DNA of 64,000 bases from Acinetobacter sp. WC-141. GTDB lineage: Bacteria; Pseudomonadota; Gammaproteobacteria; Pseudomonadales; Moraxellaceae. Of the stretch, positions 1 through 9,570 are shown piece after piece; the first letter of the stretch is position 1; every line of letters starts with the position of its first letter. Below the pieces are notes generated by a model, which saw only the letters and a program-made list of their open reading frames with translations, ran no database searches and was not told the origin of the DNA. Made by a program: the position numbers and the translations under genes. The stretch lies in assembly GCF_000313935.1 (NCBI RefSeq), contig NZ_AMSS01000001.1, positions 1-64,000 of the forward strand, given 5' to 3'.

Positions 1-200
1 CTGTAGCGACCCTTTGCCGTGAACACGGCATGAGTAATGCTACCTTTTATAAATGGCGTGCCAAATATGGTGGTATGGATACATCATTAATGGCTCGACT
101 GAAAGAGCTAGAAGCCGAAAATACCAGACTTAAAAAGATGTATGCGGAAGAGCGATTAAAGGCCGAAATCATCCAGGAAGCGATGGCAAAAAAGTGGTAA
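1..200 (+). CDS. IS3-family transposase OrfA, C-terminal part (5' end outside window)
   Basis: The reading frame is open from the left edge (first full codon at 3) to TAA at 198-200. It encodes the end of an IS3 OrfA: the tail of the helix-turn-helix ([14 protein letters not shown]), then a leucine-zipper-like helix ([20 protein letters not shown]) that in this family serves OrfA/OrfAB multimerisation. Near the end, A AAA AAG at 188-194 is a classic -1 ribosomal slippery heptamer in the correct phase to shift into OrfB. Such fusion is the usual way IS3 elements make the active OrfAB transposase. Function is DNA binding at the terminal repeats. Confidence 0.88.
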   Translation, partial: VATLCREHGMSNATFYKWRAKYGGMDTSLMARLKELEAENTRLKKMYAEERLKAEIIQEAMAKKW

Positions 201-1009
201 AGCCATCTTGCCGGCGTAAGATGGCACAACAGGCAGTTGCCCAGCATGCCATTAGTATTCGTTTGGCTTGTAAAGCATTTGGCATTAGTGAAACCTGCTA
301 CCGCTATCAAGCCAAACTCAGCGATGACAATGCACTCATTGCTGAACAGCTCATTGAACTCACTGAGGAAAATTCCGATTGGGGCTTTGGTTTGTGCTTC
401 TCGTATTTACGGCATGTTGAGAGTTGCTGCTGGAATCACAAGCGGGTTTACCGCATTTACTGTGAGTTGGCACTGAATCTGCGTATTAAACCGAGAAGAA
501 GACTAAAACGGCATGCGCCTGAACCATTGAAAGAACCAATCCGAGAAAATCAGGTTTGGTCATTAGATTTTATGCATGATCAGCTTTCCGATGGTCGCAA
601 GTTTCGATTATTGAATGTGATTGATGATTACCGCCGCGAAGGCCTAGCCATTGAAGCAGGGTTCTCATTGCCCACAATCAGGGTTATTCGTACGTTGAAT
701 CAATTGCTGGAGGGGAGAGAAAAACCGTTAGTGATCCGATGCGATAATGGTCCCGAATTTATCAGTCACGAATTTGTGCGCTGGGCTACTGAGCACGGTA
801 TTCGTATTGAATATATTCAACCGGGTAAGCCACAGCAGAATGCGTATATTGAACGCTATAATCGGACCATACGTTATAGTTGGCTGAGCAAGCATTTATT
901 TGATACTTTGGATGAAGTACAAGATTATGCAACAAACTGGTTGTGGCATTACAACCATGAAAGACCACATCAAGCTAACAAAGGAAAGCCACCTCTAATG
1001 GCTGCTTAA
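194..1009 (+). CDS. IS3-family transposase OrfB (DDE catalytic domain)
   Basis: A complete OrfB of about 271 residues with the integrase-core DDE signature: first Asp in [10 protein letters not shown], second Asp in IRCDNGPEF, and Glu in [11 protein letters not shown]. It ends in the typical [16 protein letters not shown] tail. It begins in the -1 frame and overlaps OrfA by 7 bases. The frame-initial codon at 194 is GTG and directly follows the A6G slip site, so the active product is probably the OrfAB fusion rather than a separately started OrfB. No internal stop is seen, so the element may still be mobile if its left end is intact. Confidence 0.92.
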   Translation: MVKPSCRRKMAQQAVAQHAISIRLACKAFGISETCYRYQAKLSDDNALIAEQLIELTEENSDWGFGLCFSYLRHVESCCWNHKRVYRIYCELALNLRIKPRRRLKRHAPEPLKEPIRENQVWSLDFMHDQLSDGRKFRLLNVIDDYRREGLAIEAGFSLPTIRVIRTLNQLLEGREKPLVIRCDNGPEFISHEFVRWATEHGIRIEYIQPGKPQQNAYIERYNRTIRYSWLSKHLFDTLDEVQDYATNWLWHYNHERPHQANKGKPPLMAA

Positions 1010-1034
1010 CCTCTACTTTTAACTTCGGTTATTT

Positions 1035-2612
1035 ATGGGAGGATTACCCGTTGATCAAGAGCTGGCGTTGTTTGATAAAAGCTTACGTTATAGCTATGTC
1101 TATTTATTTGACTCTGAAGAGTCACCGTTTGATCGGGTATTCGACCACCGCCAAAATCAGGTGCGTATTTTTTATAACGTTGCCTTGTCGAAGCTCATGA
1201 CCACGTATTTTAATCATTTAAATACGCATCGTTTTCCACCGCTGCTTAAAGCAGATGGGCATGAGTACCATGTCAATTTTGACCATGCGGTAGATGTACA
1301 AAAAATTGAGGTCGATACTTTTCGCTCAAGCTATAACATGAACTTTTCTGGCTTTAATACCGTTAACCGTAAGGATGGTTTAGGAGCAGAGTTTATTGTG
1401 GGTCGTAAAGAAAATGATGTAAATCATGGCTTCATTTTAGACCCCGATGCTTTTTACGCTCATCAAACTAATCCGAACATACATTTACCTCGGTTCTTTC
1501 CGGTTACTGCCATTGCGTACCCTAAACAAAAGGTCACAGCCGATCAGGTCATTGCTGGGGCAGACTTAGAAATTGCGATGTTCGATCCGTACAGGCAAGA
1601 GCGTGTAAAAGTTGAAGGGGTGGACTATCCGCTTACGGCAAACTATTCGGCACCTTATGGACTGTGGCTGTCGAAATATAATTTAGGTGCAGCGGGTTAT
1701 TGGTCTTTAATTAATAAAGAAAACAATTTGATCATGCCGCACTTATATATGCTGGAACCCTTTAACCCCAATAAGAAAATCATTGTATTTATTCATGGTT
1801 TAGCAAGTAGCCCAGAGGCGTGGGTGAGCTTGACCAACGACATTATGGGTGATGCCGAATTAAGACAAAACTATCAGGTTTGGCAGGTGTTTTATTCAAC
1901 CAATATGCCGATTTTTGAAAGCCGTTTTCAGATTTATTCATTGTTGAATCAGGCTTTTCAAAACATTGCCAAAGACAGTTATGCGGCACACGATGCAGTG
2001 TTGGTCGGGCATAGTATGGGCGGCGTGATTAGCCGTTTATTGGTGAGTGATGCTGATGTTTCAGAGCAAGCCATGCAAAAAATGAATGAAGCGCAGCTAA
2101 ACCGTTTAAAAGAAAATCCGGTCATTCGAGAGCGTTTTCAGTTCAAAGCTTTACCTTATTTTAAACGCGTTGTTTTTGTTTCGGCACCGCACCATGGTAC
2201 TGACTACGCTGACCGATGGTTTACCCAAATTGCCCGCCGTATTATTCGTTTACCAGCCGATTTTTTTATTGCAGTTGAAATGCGAGATGAGAAAAATACA
2301 AAACTCAGAAAAGGCTTAATTGAAAATGGGGCGAGTAATTTAAGCCGTGCTTCTAGCTTTATGCAGCTTACCCAAGCCATTCAGCCATCGTCCAACGTAG
2401 TCTATCACTCGATTATGGGTAATATTCATGGCACGCCAGATAAGTTAAAAAGCAGCGATGGGATTGTGCCGTATCAAAGTTCACATTTAGGTGGTGAACA
2501 GTCGGAACTGATCATTAAAGGTGGGCATTCAATTCAAACTACGCCAGAAGCTATTTTAGAATTACGCCGTATTTTACGGTTGCATTTAAAGCAGTCGCAG
2601 CCTTCAAAATAG
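1035..2612 (+). CDS. Alpha/beta-hydrolase (lipase-like), 5' end cut off by IS element
   Basis: The remaining 525 residues contain an alpha/beta-hydrolase core: oxyanion region IVFIHGLASSPEAW, nucleophile elbow VGHSMGG, a VSAPHHGTDYAD segment, acid SDGIVPY, and a terminal GGHSIQTTPEA carrying the likely catalytic His. About 220 residues precede the core and no signal peptide is seen. The first in-frame ATG (1035) lies in or next to the IS end, has no ribosome-binding site, and the frame closes at 1020-1022. The true N-terminus was therefore probably left beyond the IS, and this is best read as a disrupted gene. In the intact state it would likely be an exported or lipoprotein esterase acting on lipids (inference). 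Confidence 0.75.
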   Translation: MGGLPVDQELALFDKSLRYSYVYLFDSEESPFDRVFDHRQNQVRIFYNVALSKLMTTYFNHLNTHRFPPLLKADGHEYHVNFDHAVDVQKIEVDTFRSSYNMNFSGFNTVNRKDGLGAEFIVGRKENDVNHGFILDPDAFYAHQTNPNIHLPRFFPVTAIAYPKQKVTADQVIAGADLEIAMFDPYRQERVKVEGVDYPLTANYSAPYGLWLSKYNLGAAGYWSLINKENNLIMPHLYMLEPFNPNKKIIVFIHGLASSPEAWVSLTNDIMGDAELRQNYQVWQVFYSTNMPIFESRFQIYSLLNQAFQNIAKDSYAAHDAVLVGHSMGGVISRLLVSDADVSEQAMQKMNEAQLNRLKENPVIRERFQFKALPYFKRVVFVSAPHHGTDYADRWFTQIARRIIRLPADFFIAVEMRDEKNTKLRKGLIENGASNLSRASSFMQLTQAIQPSSNVVYHSIMGNIHGTPDKLKSSDGIVPYQSSHLGGEQSELIIKGGHSIQTTPEAILELRRILRLHLKQSQPSK

Positions 2613-2630
2613 AATTTTTTGTTTTTAGAA

Positions 2631-2660
2631 AACCACTGCTGAACTGGGTCAACAGTGGTT
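2631..2660. terminator. Hairpin between convergent genes
   Basis: Inverted repeat AACCACTG (2631-2638) and CAGTGGTT (2653-2660), with a 14-base loop, lies between the convergent hydrolase and permease genes. Neither side has a good U tract, so termination function is uncertain. Confidence 0.4.
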
Positions 2661-2667
2661 GAAGTGA

Positions 2668-4002
2668 TTAATTAAGCTGGTTTTGTTTGAGCGATTTTTT
2701 ATGCTCAAAGTAGCTGATTGAAAAAATAACCAAGCCGACCAAATACAAGACACCAGACAAAAGTAGTAAGTCTAATCCTGCTGCATAGAGCAACCAAAGT
2801 GCGTAAATTGAAGCGACGCTGGCAATGGCAATATGTGGCGTGCGTTTATGGCGAATAGATTCTTTAAGATAAAAAGCCGACACCAGAAAATAAGGCAGCA
2901 AAATCATGACCGATGAAATTAATAAAAGCTGGGTGTAGTTTTTATTGAAAAAATACACGGCAATCAAGGCACCTTGCACGACAATGGTGGTTAGCCAAAG
3001 TGATGAAATGGGTACATTATTTTGATTATTCTTTAAAAATAATTTCGGGAATGCACCATTTTTTGCAGCTAAATATGGAATTTCAGTGGCGAACAAAGTC
3101 CAGCTTAAATAAGACGAAGAAACTGAAATAATCAGCCCGATGGTAATAACAATTGTGCCTGGTAAACCGATCAGTTGCTGCAAAATGGTGGCCATTGATG
3201 GGTTGTGCATGCCAGCAAGCGCTTCACGACTCACTACGCCATAGGCCAATACCGTCACCATCACATAAAAACTTAACGCCAGCAAAACACCTAAAATAGT
3301 TGCTTTACCAATATCATGACGTTTTTTTGCACGCGATGATAAAACCACTGCACCTTCAATACCGGTAAATACCCAAAGGGTAATCAGCATCAGGTCTTTC
3401 ACTTGCTGCCAGAGTGGAACTTTTAAAGAGAAGTCATTTAAGTTGAGTTTGAACAAATCAAACTTAAAGGCAATGAAAGTAAAGAAGATAAAAACCACCA
3501 TTGGAATAATTTTAGCGATGGTCGCCAGTAAATTCACAATCGCAGCTTCTTTAATGCCTCGGCTCACTAACCAGTGCACCAGCCATACAAAAATGCTTGA
3601 GCCAATCAGTGAATAGAGCGTATTACCTTCACCAAAAATAATATGGTCTTTGCTATCGGTAAACATGCCGACGCCTGAAAAGGCAATCACCACATAACCG
3701 ACAATACCAATGGTGGTACACAGCCAATAACCCCACGCCGAGCAAAACCCGATCAGGTCTCCAAAGCCTTCGCGTGCATAGTTATAAATACCACCGTCTA
3801 AATCTGGGCGTTGACGCGTTAAATGTAATAGCGTGAGGGCCAAGAAAATAATGCCGACTCCGGTAATGAGCCATGCAATAAGAAGGGCAGAGCCGTTAGC
3901 GACTTGAGCCATATTTTGGGGGAGGCTAAATACACCTGACCCCACCATAGAACTAAAGACCAGCGCTGTAAGAGACAACAATCCGATTTTGGCAGCAGAC
4001 AT
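2668..4002 (-). CDS. APC-family amino-acid permease (basic amino-acid/polyamine antiporter type)
   Basis: A 444-residue inner-membrane protein with about twelve hydrophobic segments. It has the APC first-helix motif SSMVGSGVFSLPQNMA and a second conserved stretch PDLDGGIYNYAREGFGDL, most like ArcD-type arginine:ornithine antiporters. It starts only 5 bases after the homocysteine methyltransferase stop, so the two genes are one operon. Because of that partner, the substrate may be S-methylmethionine, homocysteine or another methyl-donor amino acid rather than arginine. In E. coli the MmuM partner MmuP is also an APC permease. The substrate is not determined by the sequence. Confidence 0.85.
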   Translation of the reverse strand: MSAAKIGLLSLTALVFSSMVGSGVFSLPQNMAQVANGSALLIAWLITGVGIIFLALTLLHLTRQRPDLDGGIYNYAREGFGDLIGFCSAWGYWLCTTIGIVGYVVIAFSGVGMFTDSKDHIIFGEGNTLYSLIGSSIFVWLVHWLVSRGIKEAAIVNLLATIAKIIPMVVFIFFTFIAFKFDLFKLNLNDFSLKVPLWQQVKDLMLITLWVFTGIEGAVVLSSRAKKRHDIGKATILGVLLALSFYVMVTVLAYGVVSREALAGMHNPSMATILQQLIGLPGTIVITIGLIISVSSSYLSWTLFATEIPYLAAKNGAFPKLFLKNNQNNVPISSLWLTTIVVQGALIAVYFFNKNYTQLLLISSVMILLPYFLVSAFYLKESIRHKRTPHIAIASVASIYALWLLYAAGLDLLLLSGVLYLVGLVIFSISYFEHKKSLKQNQLN

Positions 4003-4007
4003 GGTAT

Positions 4008-4886
4008 TTATTCTTTAAAAAATTGAGAAAGTTCAGCAATGTGTTCTGGGCCAATACCACAGCAACCGCCGACTAGGCTTGCACCTGCTTGCTGCCATTG
4101 TTTAGCGAAACCAAGATAAGCAGGCGCATCTAAGTCTTTACGAATTTCATCCAGACCATCGTTGGCAGTTGCGCTTTCATCTTGCGGTGGGAACGCATTG
4201 GCATAGGCACCAATCTGAACAGACTCTGGAATCAGTCCTTTAATTTCATTAATGGCTTGTAAGATTACTTCAGGCTGACAGCAGTTAAATAACACTGCTT
4301 TGGCGTTTGACTGCTTGATGAAATCAGCCACTTGCTGCATGTTTTCGCCTGAACGAAGTAACGCTTGTTCTTGTTTAATTTCATCTTGCAGCGTAAATGA
4401 CACCCAATAGTCCTTACCATCTTGTGGCAATAATGCATGGACTGTTTCAACTTCTTTTAAGCACGATTGGGTTTCTGCTAACCAAAAATCTACTTCTGGT
4501 GCCAAGGTGTTAATGATTGGCTCAGCAAGGTTTTTAGCCTGTTCAGGTTGAAACAGGTCTGCACGGTAAGAACCAAATAACGGTGGTAAGCAGCCTGCGA
4601 TTTTGACATTTTTGCCGCTTTCTTTAACTGCATTTTTTGCTTGTTCAATAGCAACTTTAATTAAACGCACGCCGTCAATTTCAAAGCGTTCTTGCCCAAT
4701 ATGAAAAGGCACAACAGCATAGTTATTAGTCGTAATGACTTCTGAACCAGCGTTAATAAAATCGAGGTGTACTTCTTTTACTGTTTCGGGTGCTTCAATA
4801 AGTGCAAGCGCAGACCACTCTGGTTGACGAAACGGAGCGCCACGACGGGCCAATTCACGGCCTAAACCGCCATCTAAAATTTTCAT
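4008..4886 (-). CDS. mmuM: Homocysteine S-methyltransferase
   Basis: A 292-residue single-domain homocysteine methyltransferase (MmuM/BHMT fold) that transfers a methyl group from S-methylmethionine or S-adenosylmethionine to homocysteine, giving methionine in the cytoplasm. It has the N-terminal LDGGLGRELARRG motif and the three zinc ligands expected for the family: Cys in LFNCCQPEV and the Cys pair in VGGCCGIGPEHI. Length is normal. First gene of an operon with the APC permease. It would work beside the B12-dependent MetH encoded at 52.6-56.3 kb as a cobalamin-independent methionine source. The gene symbol is by family resemblance. Confidence 0.88.
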   Translation of the reverse strand: MKILDGGLGRELARRGAPFRQPEWSALALIEAPETVKEVHLDFINAGSEVITTNNYAVVPFHIGQERFEIDGVRLIKVAIEQAKNAVKESGKNVKIAGCLPPLFGSYRADLFQPEQAKNLAEPIINTLAPEVDFWLAETQSCLKEVETVHALLPQDGKDYWVSFTLQDEIKQEQALLRSGENMQQVADFIKQSNAKAVLFNCCQPEVILQAINEIKGLIPESVQIGAYANAFPPQDESATANDGLDEIRKDLDAPAYLGFAKQWQQAGASLVGGCCGIGPEHIAELSQFFKE

Positions 4887-5195
4887 AAATTACAACATAA
4901 AGGGAGAAAAAATATTTGATTAATCTAGCGTGTAGATGTATCGAGTTCAATCGCGAATATGCTCGATATATTTCTAAATAAATTAGATTGTTATGAATAT
5001 TTTTTCTTAAAAGGAATTCTGTAGAAGATGTTCAGTTTTACTGATGAACTTCATGTGAAAATGATGACGTATTTATTTGAAAATCTAGACTAAAAAATAA
5101 TCTTATAATGCGCCATATTGTTGCCAACTTTCGCCAGTGTGCTGCGTTTTATAATACGCTTTAAGCTGTTCAAGCTGCATAAAGTGTATGCCTGA
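4887..5195. other. Intergenic stretch, mostly empty
   Basis: AT-rich region upstream of mmuM, presumably holding its promoter. The only structure I see is a 25-codon reading frame on the minus strand (5103-5180) that reads like a protein C-terminus. No RNA gene or repeat was recognised. Confidence 0.5.
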
Positions 5196-5573
5196 TCAAA
5201 TTAATAAACTGATGAATATTAAAACTTTAGATAAGCGACGAACTTTTTCTAGGCGAGCAAAAGCTAACAGTACAAAAAATAGGGCAGGTAAAAATATAAA
5301 GAACTGAACAGGGGAGAAAAATAAATGAGCGGTACTAAAATATAACGCAGCAGCACTCATCAGCACATTTAAAACAGCACATAGCTTTTGATATTTACCG
5401 AGCTTAAATGCATAAGCAGTGATGGTAAGTAATACAGCTGAGCTTAAATAAATGGCTGTGCCGCCAATCATCCACATATAAAACCCGCTTAACAAAAGAT
5501 AAGCCAGTAGCAAAATAAGCACGAGCTTAAAACCAAATGACAAGAGGCGAGGTGATGCGTTTAAAGGCGTCAT
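5196..5573 (-). CDS. Small hypothetical membrane protein
   Basis: About 125 residues starting MTPLNASPRLLSFGFK, with three or four hydrophobic helices and a basic C-terminal segment ARLEKVRRLSK before a last helix. No known family recognised. I chose the ATG at 5573 rather than the in-frame ATG at 5633, because the earlier start lies inside the strong mqo terminator hairpin (5604-5640) and would add a non-membrane leader. It lies downstream of mqo on the same strand but is separated from it by that terminator, so it needs its own promoter. Confidence 0.6.
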   Translation of the reverse strand: MTPLNASPRLLSFGFKLVLILLLAYLLLSGFYMWMIGGTAIYLSSAVLLTITAYAFKLGKYQKLCAVLNVLMSAAALYFSTAHLFFSPVQFFIFLPALFFVLLAFARLEKVRRLSKVLIFISLLI

Positions 5574-5603
5574 AGCGAATCTAAATATCTCAACTAAGGT
5601 CTT

Positions 5604-5640
5604 AAAAAAACAAAAGGACGAATCGAAATTCATCCTTTTG
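5604..5640 (-). terminator. Rho-independent terminator of mqo
   Basis: On the minus strand a 13-bp stem (CAAAAGGATGAAT pairing with ATTCGTCCTTTTG, one G-U pair) closes a TTCG tetraloop and is followed by seven T. It starts about 25 bases after the mqo stop. Confidence 0.93.
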
Positions 5641-5665
5641 GTATTTTAGTTATATATCGTCAAAC

Positions 5666-7306
5666 TTAGTTTGCTTTTGCAACTGGGGCAGCAGCAGTTT
5701 CATCGTTTGCAGCTTTAAACGGAGATGTATAGTTCAAGCCAAGCGTAGAACTTGTGTACTGACGAACTTTGTCGAGTAACACAGGGTCTTTGCTTAAGTC
5801 TTGTTTATAAGACACTACAATCTCATGAAGCTTCTGGTTCCACTTACCTTCAGTTTGCTGAGGGAAAGCTTTTTCAAGCAAGTTAAGCATGATGTATGGA
5901 GAAGTCGAAGCACCCGGAGACGCACCTAACAATGCAGTTACAGCACCATCTTTAGACGCAAAGATTTCTGTACCGAATTGAAGCGTTGCTGGTTTACCCG
6001 GTTCTTTCTTGATGATCTGAACACGTTGACCACCTTGGCTTAAACGCCAGTCTTCAGCTTTCGCATCTGGGTAGTATTTACGAAGTTCATTTAGACGGTC
6101 TTCATCTGACATCATCACTTGGCTCACCAAGTATTTAACAAGATCAAGGTTTTCTAAACCAACAGTGGTCATTGGTAAAACGTTGCTTTTGTTTGTTGAT
6201 GCAAGTAAGTCAAGCTGAGAACCATTTTTCAGGAACTTGTTTGAATAGGTTGCAAATGGTCCAAACAATACATATTTTTTACCGTCAATATAACGCGTAT
6301 CAATATGTGGTACAGACATTGGAGGCGCACCAAGTTCAGCACGGCCATATACTTTCGCTGTATGTTCTGCAGTAATTTTTGGATTGTCAGTAATTAAGAA
6401 CTCACCACCAACAGGAAAACCAGCATATTGTTTCGCTTCTGGTAAACCAGTAAGTTGCAATAATTTAACCGCTGCACCACCTGCACCAATAAATACAAAA
6501 CGTGTTTTAACGTGATCTACTTTACCAGTTTTCAAATTTTTGAAAGACACAGTCCAAGTCTTGTCATCATTTTGGCTAATGCCAGTCACTTCGGTTGAAG
6601 TCTGTAATTTGAAGTTCGGGTTTTGATCTAAACGATTTACTAACTGCTTAGTGATAGAACCATAGTTTACGTCAGAGCCAACATCCATACGGGTTGCTGC
6701 AACTTTTTGACTAGGGTCACGGTCGTTCATTACTAAAGGTGCCCATTGTTTAATTACAGCTGGGTCTTCAGTAAATTTCATGCCTTTAAACAACGGGCTT
6801 TGAATCATGGCCGCATAATGTTTTTCTAAGAATTTAACGTTATCGCCCCAAACGAAAGCAATGTGCGGAACTGGATTAATGAATGATTTCGGTTCAGCTA
6901 AAACACCTTGTTTTACCTGATATGACCAAAACTGTTTAGCAACTTCAAATTGAGAAGCAACTTTTTCAGCTTTGACGATTTCCATCTTACCGTTTTTCTC
7001 TTCGGTATAGTTCATTTCCATAAAGCCTGAGTGGCCTGTTCCGGCATTGTTAAAGCCGTTTGAACTTTCTTGAGCAACTTGGTCAAGACGTTCATACATA
7101 CGAATTTGCCAGTTTGGTTCAAGCTCAGTGAAATAAGTACCGAGAGTGGCACTCATGATGCCGCCGCCAACAAGAACAGCATCAACAACTGGCTCATCTT
7201 TTGCAGTTTCTACTTGTTTTGACGCAGTTGGTCTAAACAAGAAAACAATTCCTGCAATTAAAATAAGAATGATTAATACCAGAAGGTATTTCAAAAACTT
7301 TTTCAT
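5666..7306 (-). CDS. mqo: Malate:quinone oxidoreductase, membrane-anchored
   Basis: A 546-residue FAD enzyme that oxidises malate to oxaloacetate and passes electrons to quinone, replacing or supplementing NAD malate dehydrogenase in the citric-acid cycle. Residues 5-25 form a hydrophobic anchor, then about residue 43 begins the FAD dinucleotide fold [16 protein letters not shown]. The family signatures [20 protein letters not shown] and the C-terminal [17 protein letters not shown] are both present. Slightly longer than soluble Mqo because of the N-terminal anchor and an alanine-rich tail ([11 protein letters not shown]). Transcribed alone: it has a terminator immediately downstream and a 510-base non-coding stretch upstream. 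Confidence 0.96.
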   Translation of the reverse strand: MKKFLKYLLVLIILILIAGIVFLFRPTASKQVETAKDEPVVDAVLVGGGIMSATLGTYFTELEPNWQIRMYERLDQVAQESSNGFNNAGTGHSGFMEMNYTEEKNGKMEIVKAEKVASQFEVAKQFWSYQVKQGVLAEPKSFINPVPHIAFVWGDNVKFLEKHYAAMIQSPLFKGMKFTEDPAVIKQWAPLVMNDRDPSQKVAATRMDVGSDVNYGSITKQLVNRLDQNPNFKLQTSTEVTGISQNDDKTWTVSFKNLKTGKVDHVKTRFVFIGAGGAAVKLLQLTGLPEAKQYAGFPVGGEFLITDNPKITAEHTAKVYGRAELGAPPMSVPHIDTRYIDGKKYVLFGPFATYSNKFLKNGSQLDLLASTNKSNVLPMTTVGLENLDLVKYLVSQVMMSDEDRLNELRKYYPDAKAEDWRLSQGGQRVQIIKKEPGKPATLQFGTEIFASKDGAVTALLGASPGASTSPYIMLNLLEKAFPQQTEGKWNQKLHEIVVSYKQDLSKDPVLLDKVRQYTSSTLGLNYTSPFKAANDETAAAPVAKAN

Positions 7307-7776
7307 GTAAGGGGGACCTTAAAATAAGTTATTTGAGTCACTTAAGGTGTGAGGAAACCTAGACAGCGTATCCAGACAAAATGGATATAAATGCGAAAGT
7401 AAATTCTCAAAAACAGAGAACTTCTAAAAAAATAAAAATTACTTGGGATTATCGCAAACACTCTATATTTTAGACTAATTTTGCATTGACAAGACAATTT
7501 TTATAATAAATGGGGTTCATCAAAATCATAAATATGATTTATATTTAATCAAATTAAGCTTTAATAAGATTATTTTAAATATTTGTTTGATTTTAAGTTA
7601 TTGAAAAATAATTAATAATTTATAAATGGTTAAAGTTAGCTCATTTGAAGAATATTTGCCTATAAAAATAGATTAATTTTTATTTCATGGCCTATTTATG
7701 TAAATAAACTCCTCGCAAAAGCTTATTTTCTGTCATACATCGTTCTTATTAATATTGGTTCTATAAAGATTAAATT
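7307..7776. other. Non-coding region between mqo and the bet operon
   Basis: About 470 very AT-rich bases upstream of mqo. The mqo promoter must lie here. I found no open frame, RNA gene or convincing paired -35/-10 boxes. A TTGACA at 7486 has a TATAAT at 7502, but the spacing is only 10 bases. Confidence 0.5.
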
Positions 7777-7810
7777 AAGGGTATATCTCTGCATAAGAAA
7801 TATACCCTTT
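7777..7810 (-). terminator. Terminator after betA
   Basis: Inverted repeat AAGGGTATAT (7777-7786) with ATATACCCTT (7800-7809), just downstream of the betA stop. On the minus strand it is followed by AATTTAATCTTT, a weak U-rich tail. Confidence 0.6.
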
Positions 7811-7816
7811 GATGTT

Positions 7817-9475
7817 TTATGACGCTACATAGAACGGTGCAGTTGAACGTGGTAATGCTTCACGTCCACGAATTTGATCTGCAATTTTTTCGGCAATCAT
7901 AATGGTGGTTGCATTTAAATTACCAGTAATAATGAGCGGCATGATTGAGGCATCGACTACGCGCAAACCATTCATACCATGTACGCGGCCTTGACCATCT
8001 ACGACAGCCATTTCGTCTTCACCCATTTTACAACTACAAGACGGGTGGTAAGCGGTTTCTGCATGGTTGCGAACAAAGTCATCAAGCTCTGCATCAGTTT
8101 GCAAATGTTTGCCTGGACTAATTTCTTCACCGCGATAGGGGTCAAGCGCAGGTTGCTGCATGATTTCACGCGTAATACGAATTGCATCACGGAACTCACG
8201 CCAGTCTTGCTTAGTCGACATGTAGTTAAACAAGATACTTGGATGCTCAAACGGATCTTTTGATTTGAGTCTAATACGACCACGTGAAGGCGAACGCATT
8301 GAACCTACATGAGCTTGGAAACCATGTTCTTTCACGGCATTACTACCATTGTAGTTAATGGCAACTGGCAAGAAATGGTACTGAATGTTTGGCCATTTGA
8401 ACTCATCCGAACTACGAATAAATCCGCCTGCTTCAAACTGGTTGCTTGCGCCAATACCTGTACCATTAAATAACCACTCTGCACCAATTGCAGGTTGGTT
8501 ATACCACTTCAAAGCTGGGTATAAAGAAACGGGTTGCTTACATTTATACTGTAAGTACATTTCTAAATGGTCTTGTAGGTTTTCACCAACACCTGGTAAA
8601 TCATGAACCACATCAATGTCCATTGATTTTAAGAAGGTACTTTCACCTACACCTGAGCGTTGTAAAATTTGTGGTGAAGCAATTGCGCCTGCGCAAAGTA
8701 ATACTTCGCGTTTAACCAAGGCACGTTGTAAGTTGTTTTGATCAGCACCAATAATATATTCAACACCGACCGCTTGTTTTTGGTTAAACAAGATTTTGTT
8801 AGTCGTCGCATGAGTCAGAATGGTCAGGTTTGGACGACCTTTTGCCATATCCAAATAACCACGTGCAGTGCTTGAGCGGCGACCCTTAGGCGTAACTGTA
8901 CGGTCCATTGGGCCAAAGCCTTCTTGCTGGTAACCATTTAAGTCATCAGTACGTGGATAACCTGCTTGTACACCAGCTTCAACCATGGCATGGAACAACA
9001 CATTGTTGCCATTTTTAGGGGTGGCAACAGATACAGGACCATTGCCGCCATGATAGTCATTTTCACCAATGTCACGGGTTTCGGCTTTTTTATAGTATGG
9101 CAAACAGTCGGCATAAGACCAGTTTTCAAGGCCCTTATGCGTTGCCCATTGTTCTAAATCCATGGCATTACCGCGGATATAGCACATGCCATTAATTAAA
9201 GATGAGCCGCCTAAACCTTTACCACGACCACATTCCATACGGCGGTTATTCATGTGTGGTTCAGGGTCGGTTAAATAAGCCCAGTTATAGCGACGACCTT
9301 GCAGAGGGTAGGCTAAAGCTGCTGGCATTTGTGTACGGAAATCCAAGCGATAATCTGGTCCGCCCGCTTCTAGCAGTAAAACGGTGGTATCTTTGTCTTC
9401 AGTAAGACGCGCAGCGAGTACATTTCCGGCAGATCCTGCGCCAATAATAATGTAATCATATTCTTTAATATTCAT
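7817..9475 (-). CDS. betA: Choline dehydrogenase
   Basis: A 552-residue GMC-family flavoprotein that oxidises choline to betaine aldehyde, first step of glycine-betaine synthesis. FAD motif [18 protein letters not shown] is at the N-terminus, GMC signature [15 protein letters not shown] near residue 85, and the C-terminal [11 protein letters not shown] and [15 protein letters not shown] motifs with the active-site His/Asn pair. An upstream in-frame start at 9532 exists, but ATG at 9475 fits the family start MNIKEYDYI and has AAGGA six bases before it. Last gene of betI-betB-betA, 95 bases after betB. Confidence 0.95.
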   Translation of the reverse strand: MNIKEYDYIIIGAGSAGNVLAARLTEDKDTTVLLLEAGGPDYRLDFRTQMPAALAYPLQGRRYNWAYLTDPEPHMNNRRMECGRGKGLGGSSLINGMCYIRGNAMDLEQWATHKGLENWSYADCLPYYKKAETRDIGENDYHGGNGPVSVATPKNGNNVLFHAMVEAGVQAGYPRTDDLNGYQQEGFGPMDRTVTPKGRRSSTARGYLDMAKGRPNLTILTHATTNKILFNQKQAVGVEYIIGADQNNLQRALVKREVLLCAGAIASPQILQRSGVGESTFLKSMDIDVVHDLPGVGENLQDHLEMYLQYKCKQPVSLYPALKWYNQPAIGAEWLFNGTGIGASNQFEAGGFIRSSDEFKWPNIQYHFLPVAINYNGSNAVKEHGFQAHVGSMRSPSRGRIRLKSKDPFEHPSILFNYMSTKQDWREFRDAIRITREIMQQPALDPYRGEEISPGKHLQTDAELDDFVRNHAETAYHPSCSCKMGEDEMAVVDGQGRVHGMNGLRVVDASIMPLIITGNLNATTIMIAEKIADQIRGREALPRSTAPFYVAS

Positions 9476-9570
9476 AACTATCCTTTTTTTACTAACAGTT
9501 TGCCTGAGCAATCTATAAAGACTGCTCGGCATATGTGATTTAGGTTGAAGTGTTTAAAGCGATTGAGGCA

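Larger units (their letters stand above)
1..1050 (+). mobile_element. IS3-family insertion sequence, right part
   Basis: Two overlapping transposase frames (the OrfA end and a complete OrfB) mark an IS3-family element whose left end lies before the window. The right terminal repeat should lie in the roughly 40 bases after the OrfB stop at 1009, which include GGTTATTTATGGGAGGATT (about 1027-1045). The exact boundary and target duplication cannot be fixed without the left end. The element abuts the 5' end of an alpha/beta-hydrolase gene, whose present start codon lies within or next to the IS end. Confidence 0.85.

Noticed and set aside
5574-5633. Longer N-terminus of the small membrane protein (start at 5633)
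   Set aside because: It lies in the mqo terminator stem and would add a leader without membrane character; the ATG at 5573 is more plausible.
7486-7507. TTGACA and TATAAT boxes in the mqo upstream region
   Set aside because: They are only 10 bases apart on the plus strand, too close for a sigma-70 promoter, and no plus-strand gene follows.
7979-8283. Overlapping frames of 94 codons inside betA on both strands
   Set aside because: They lie wholly within a well-supported gene in other frames and have no family resemblance.
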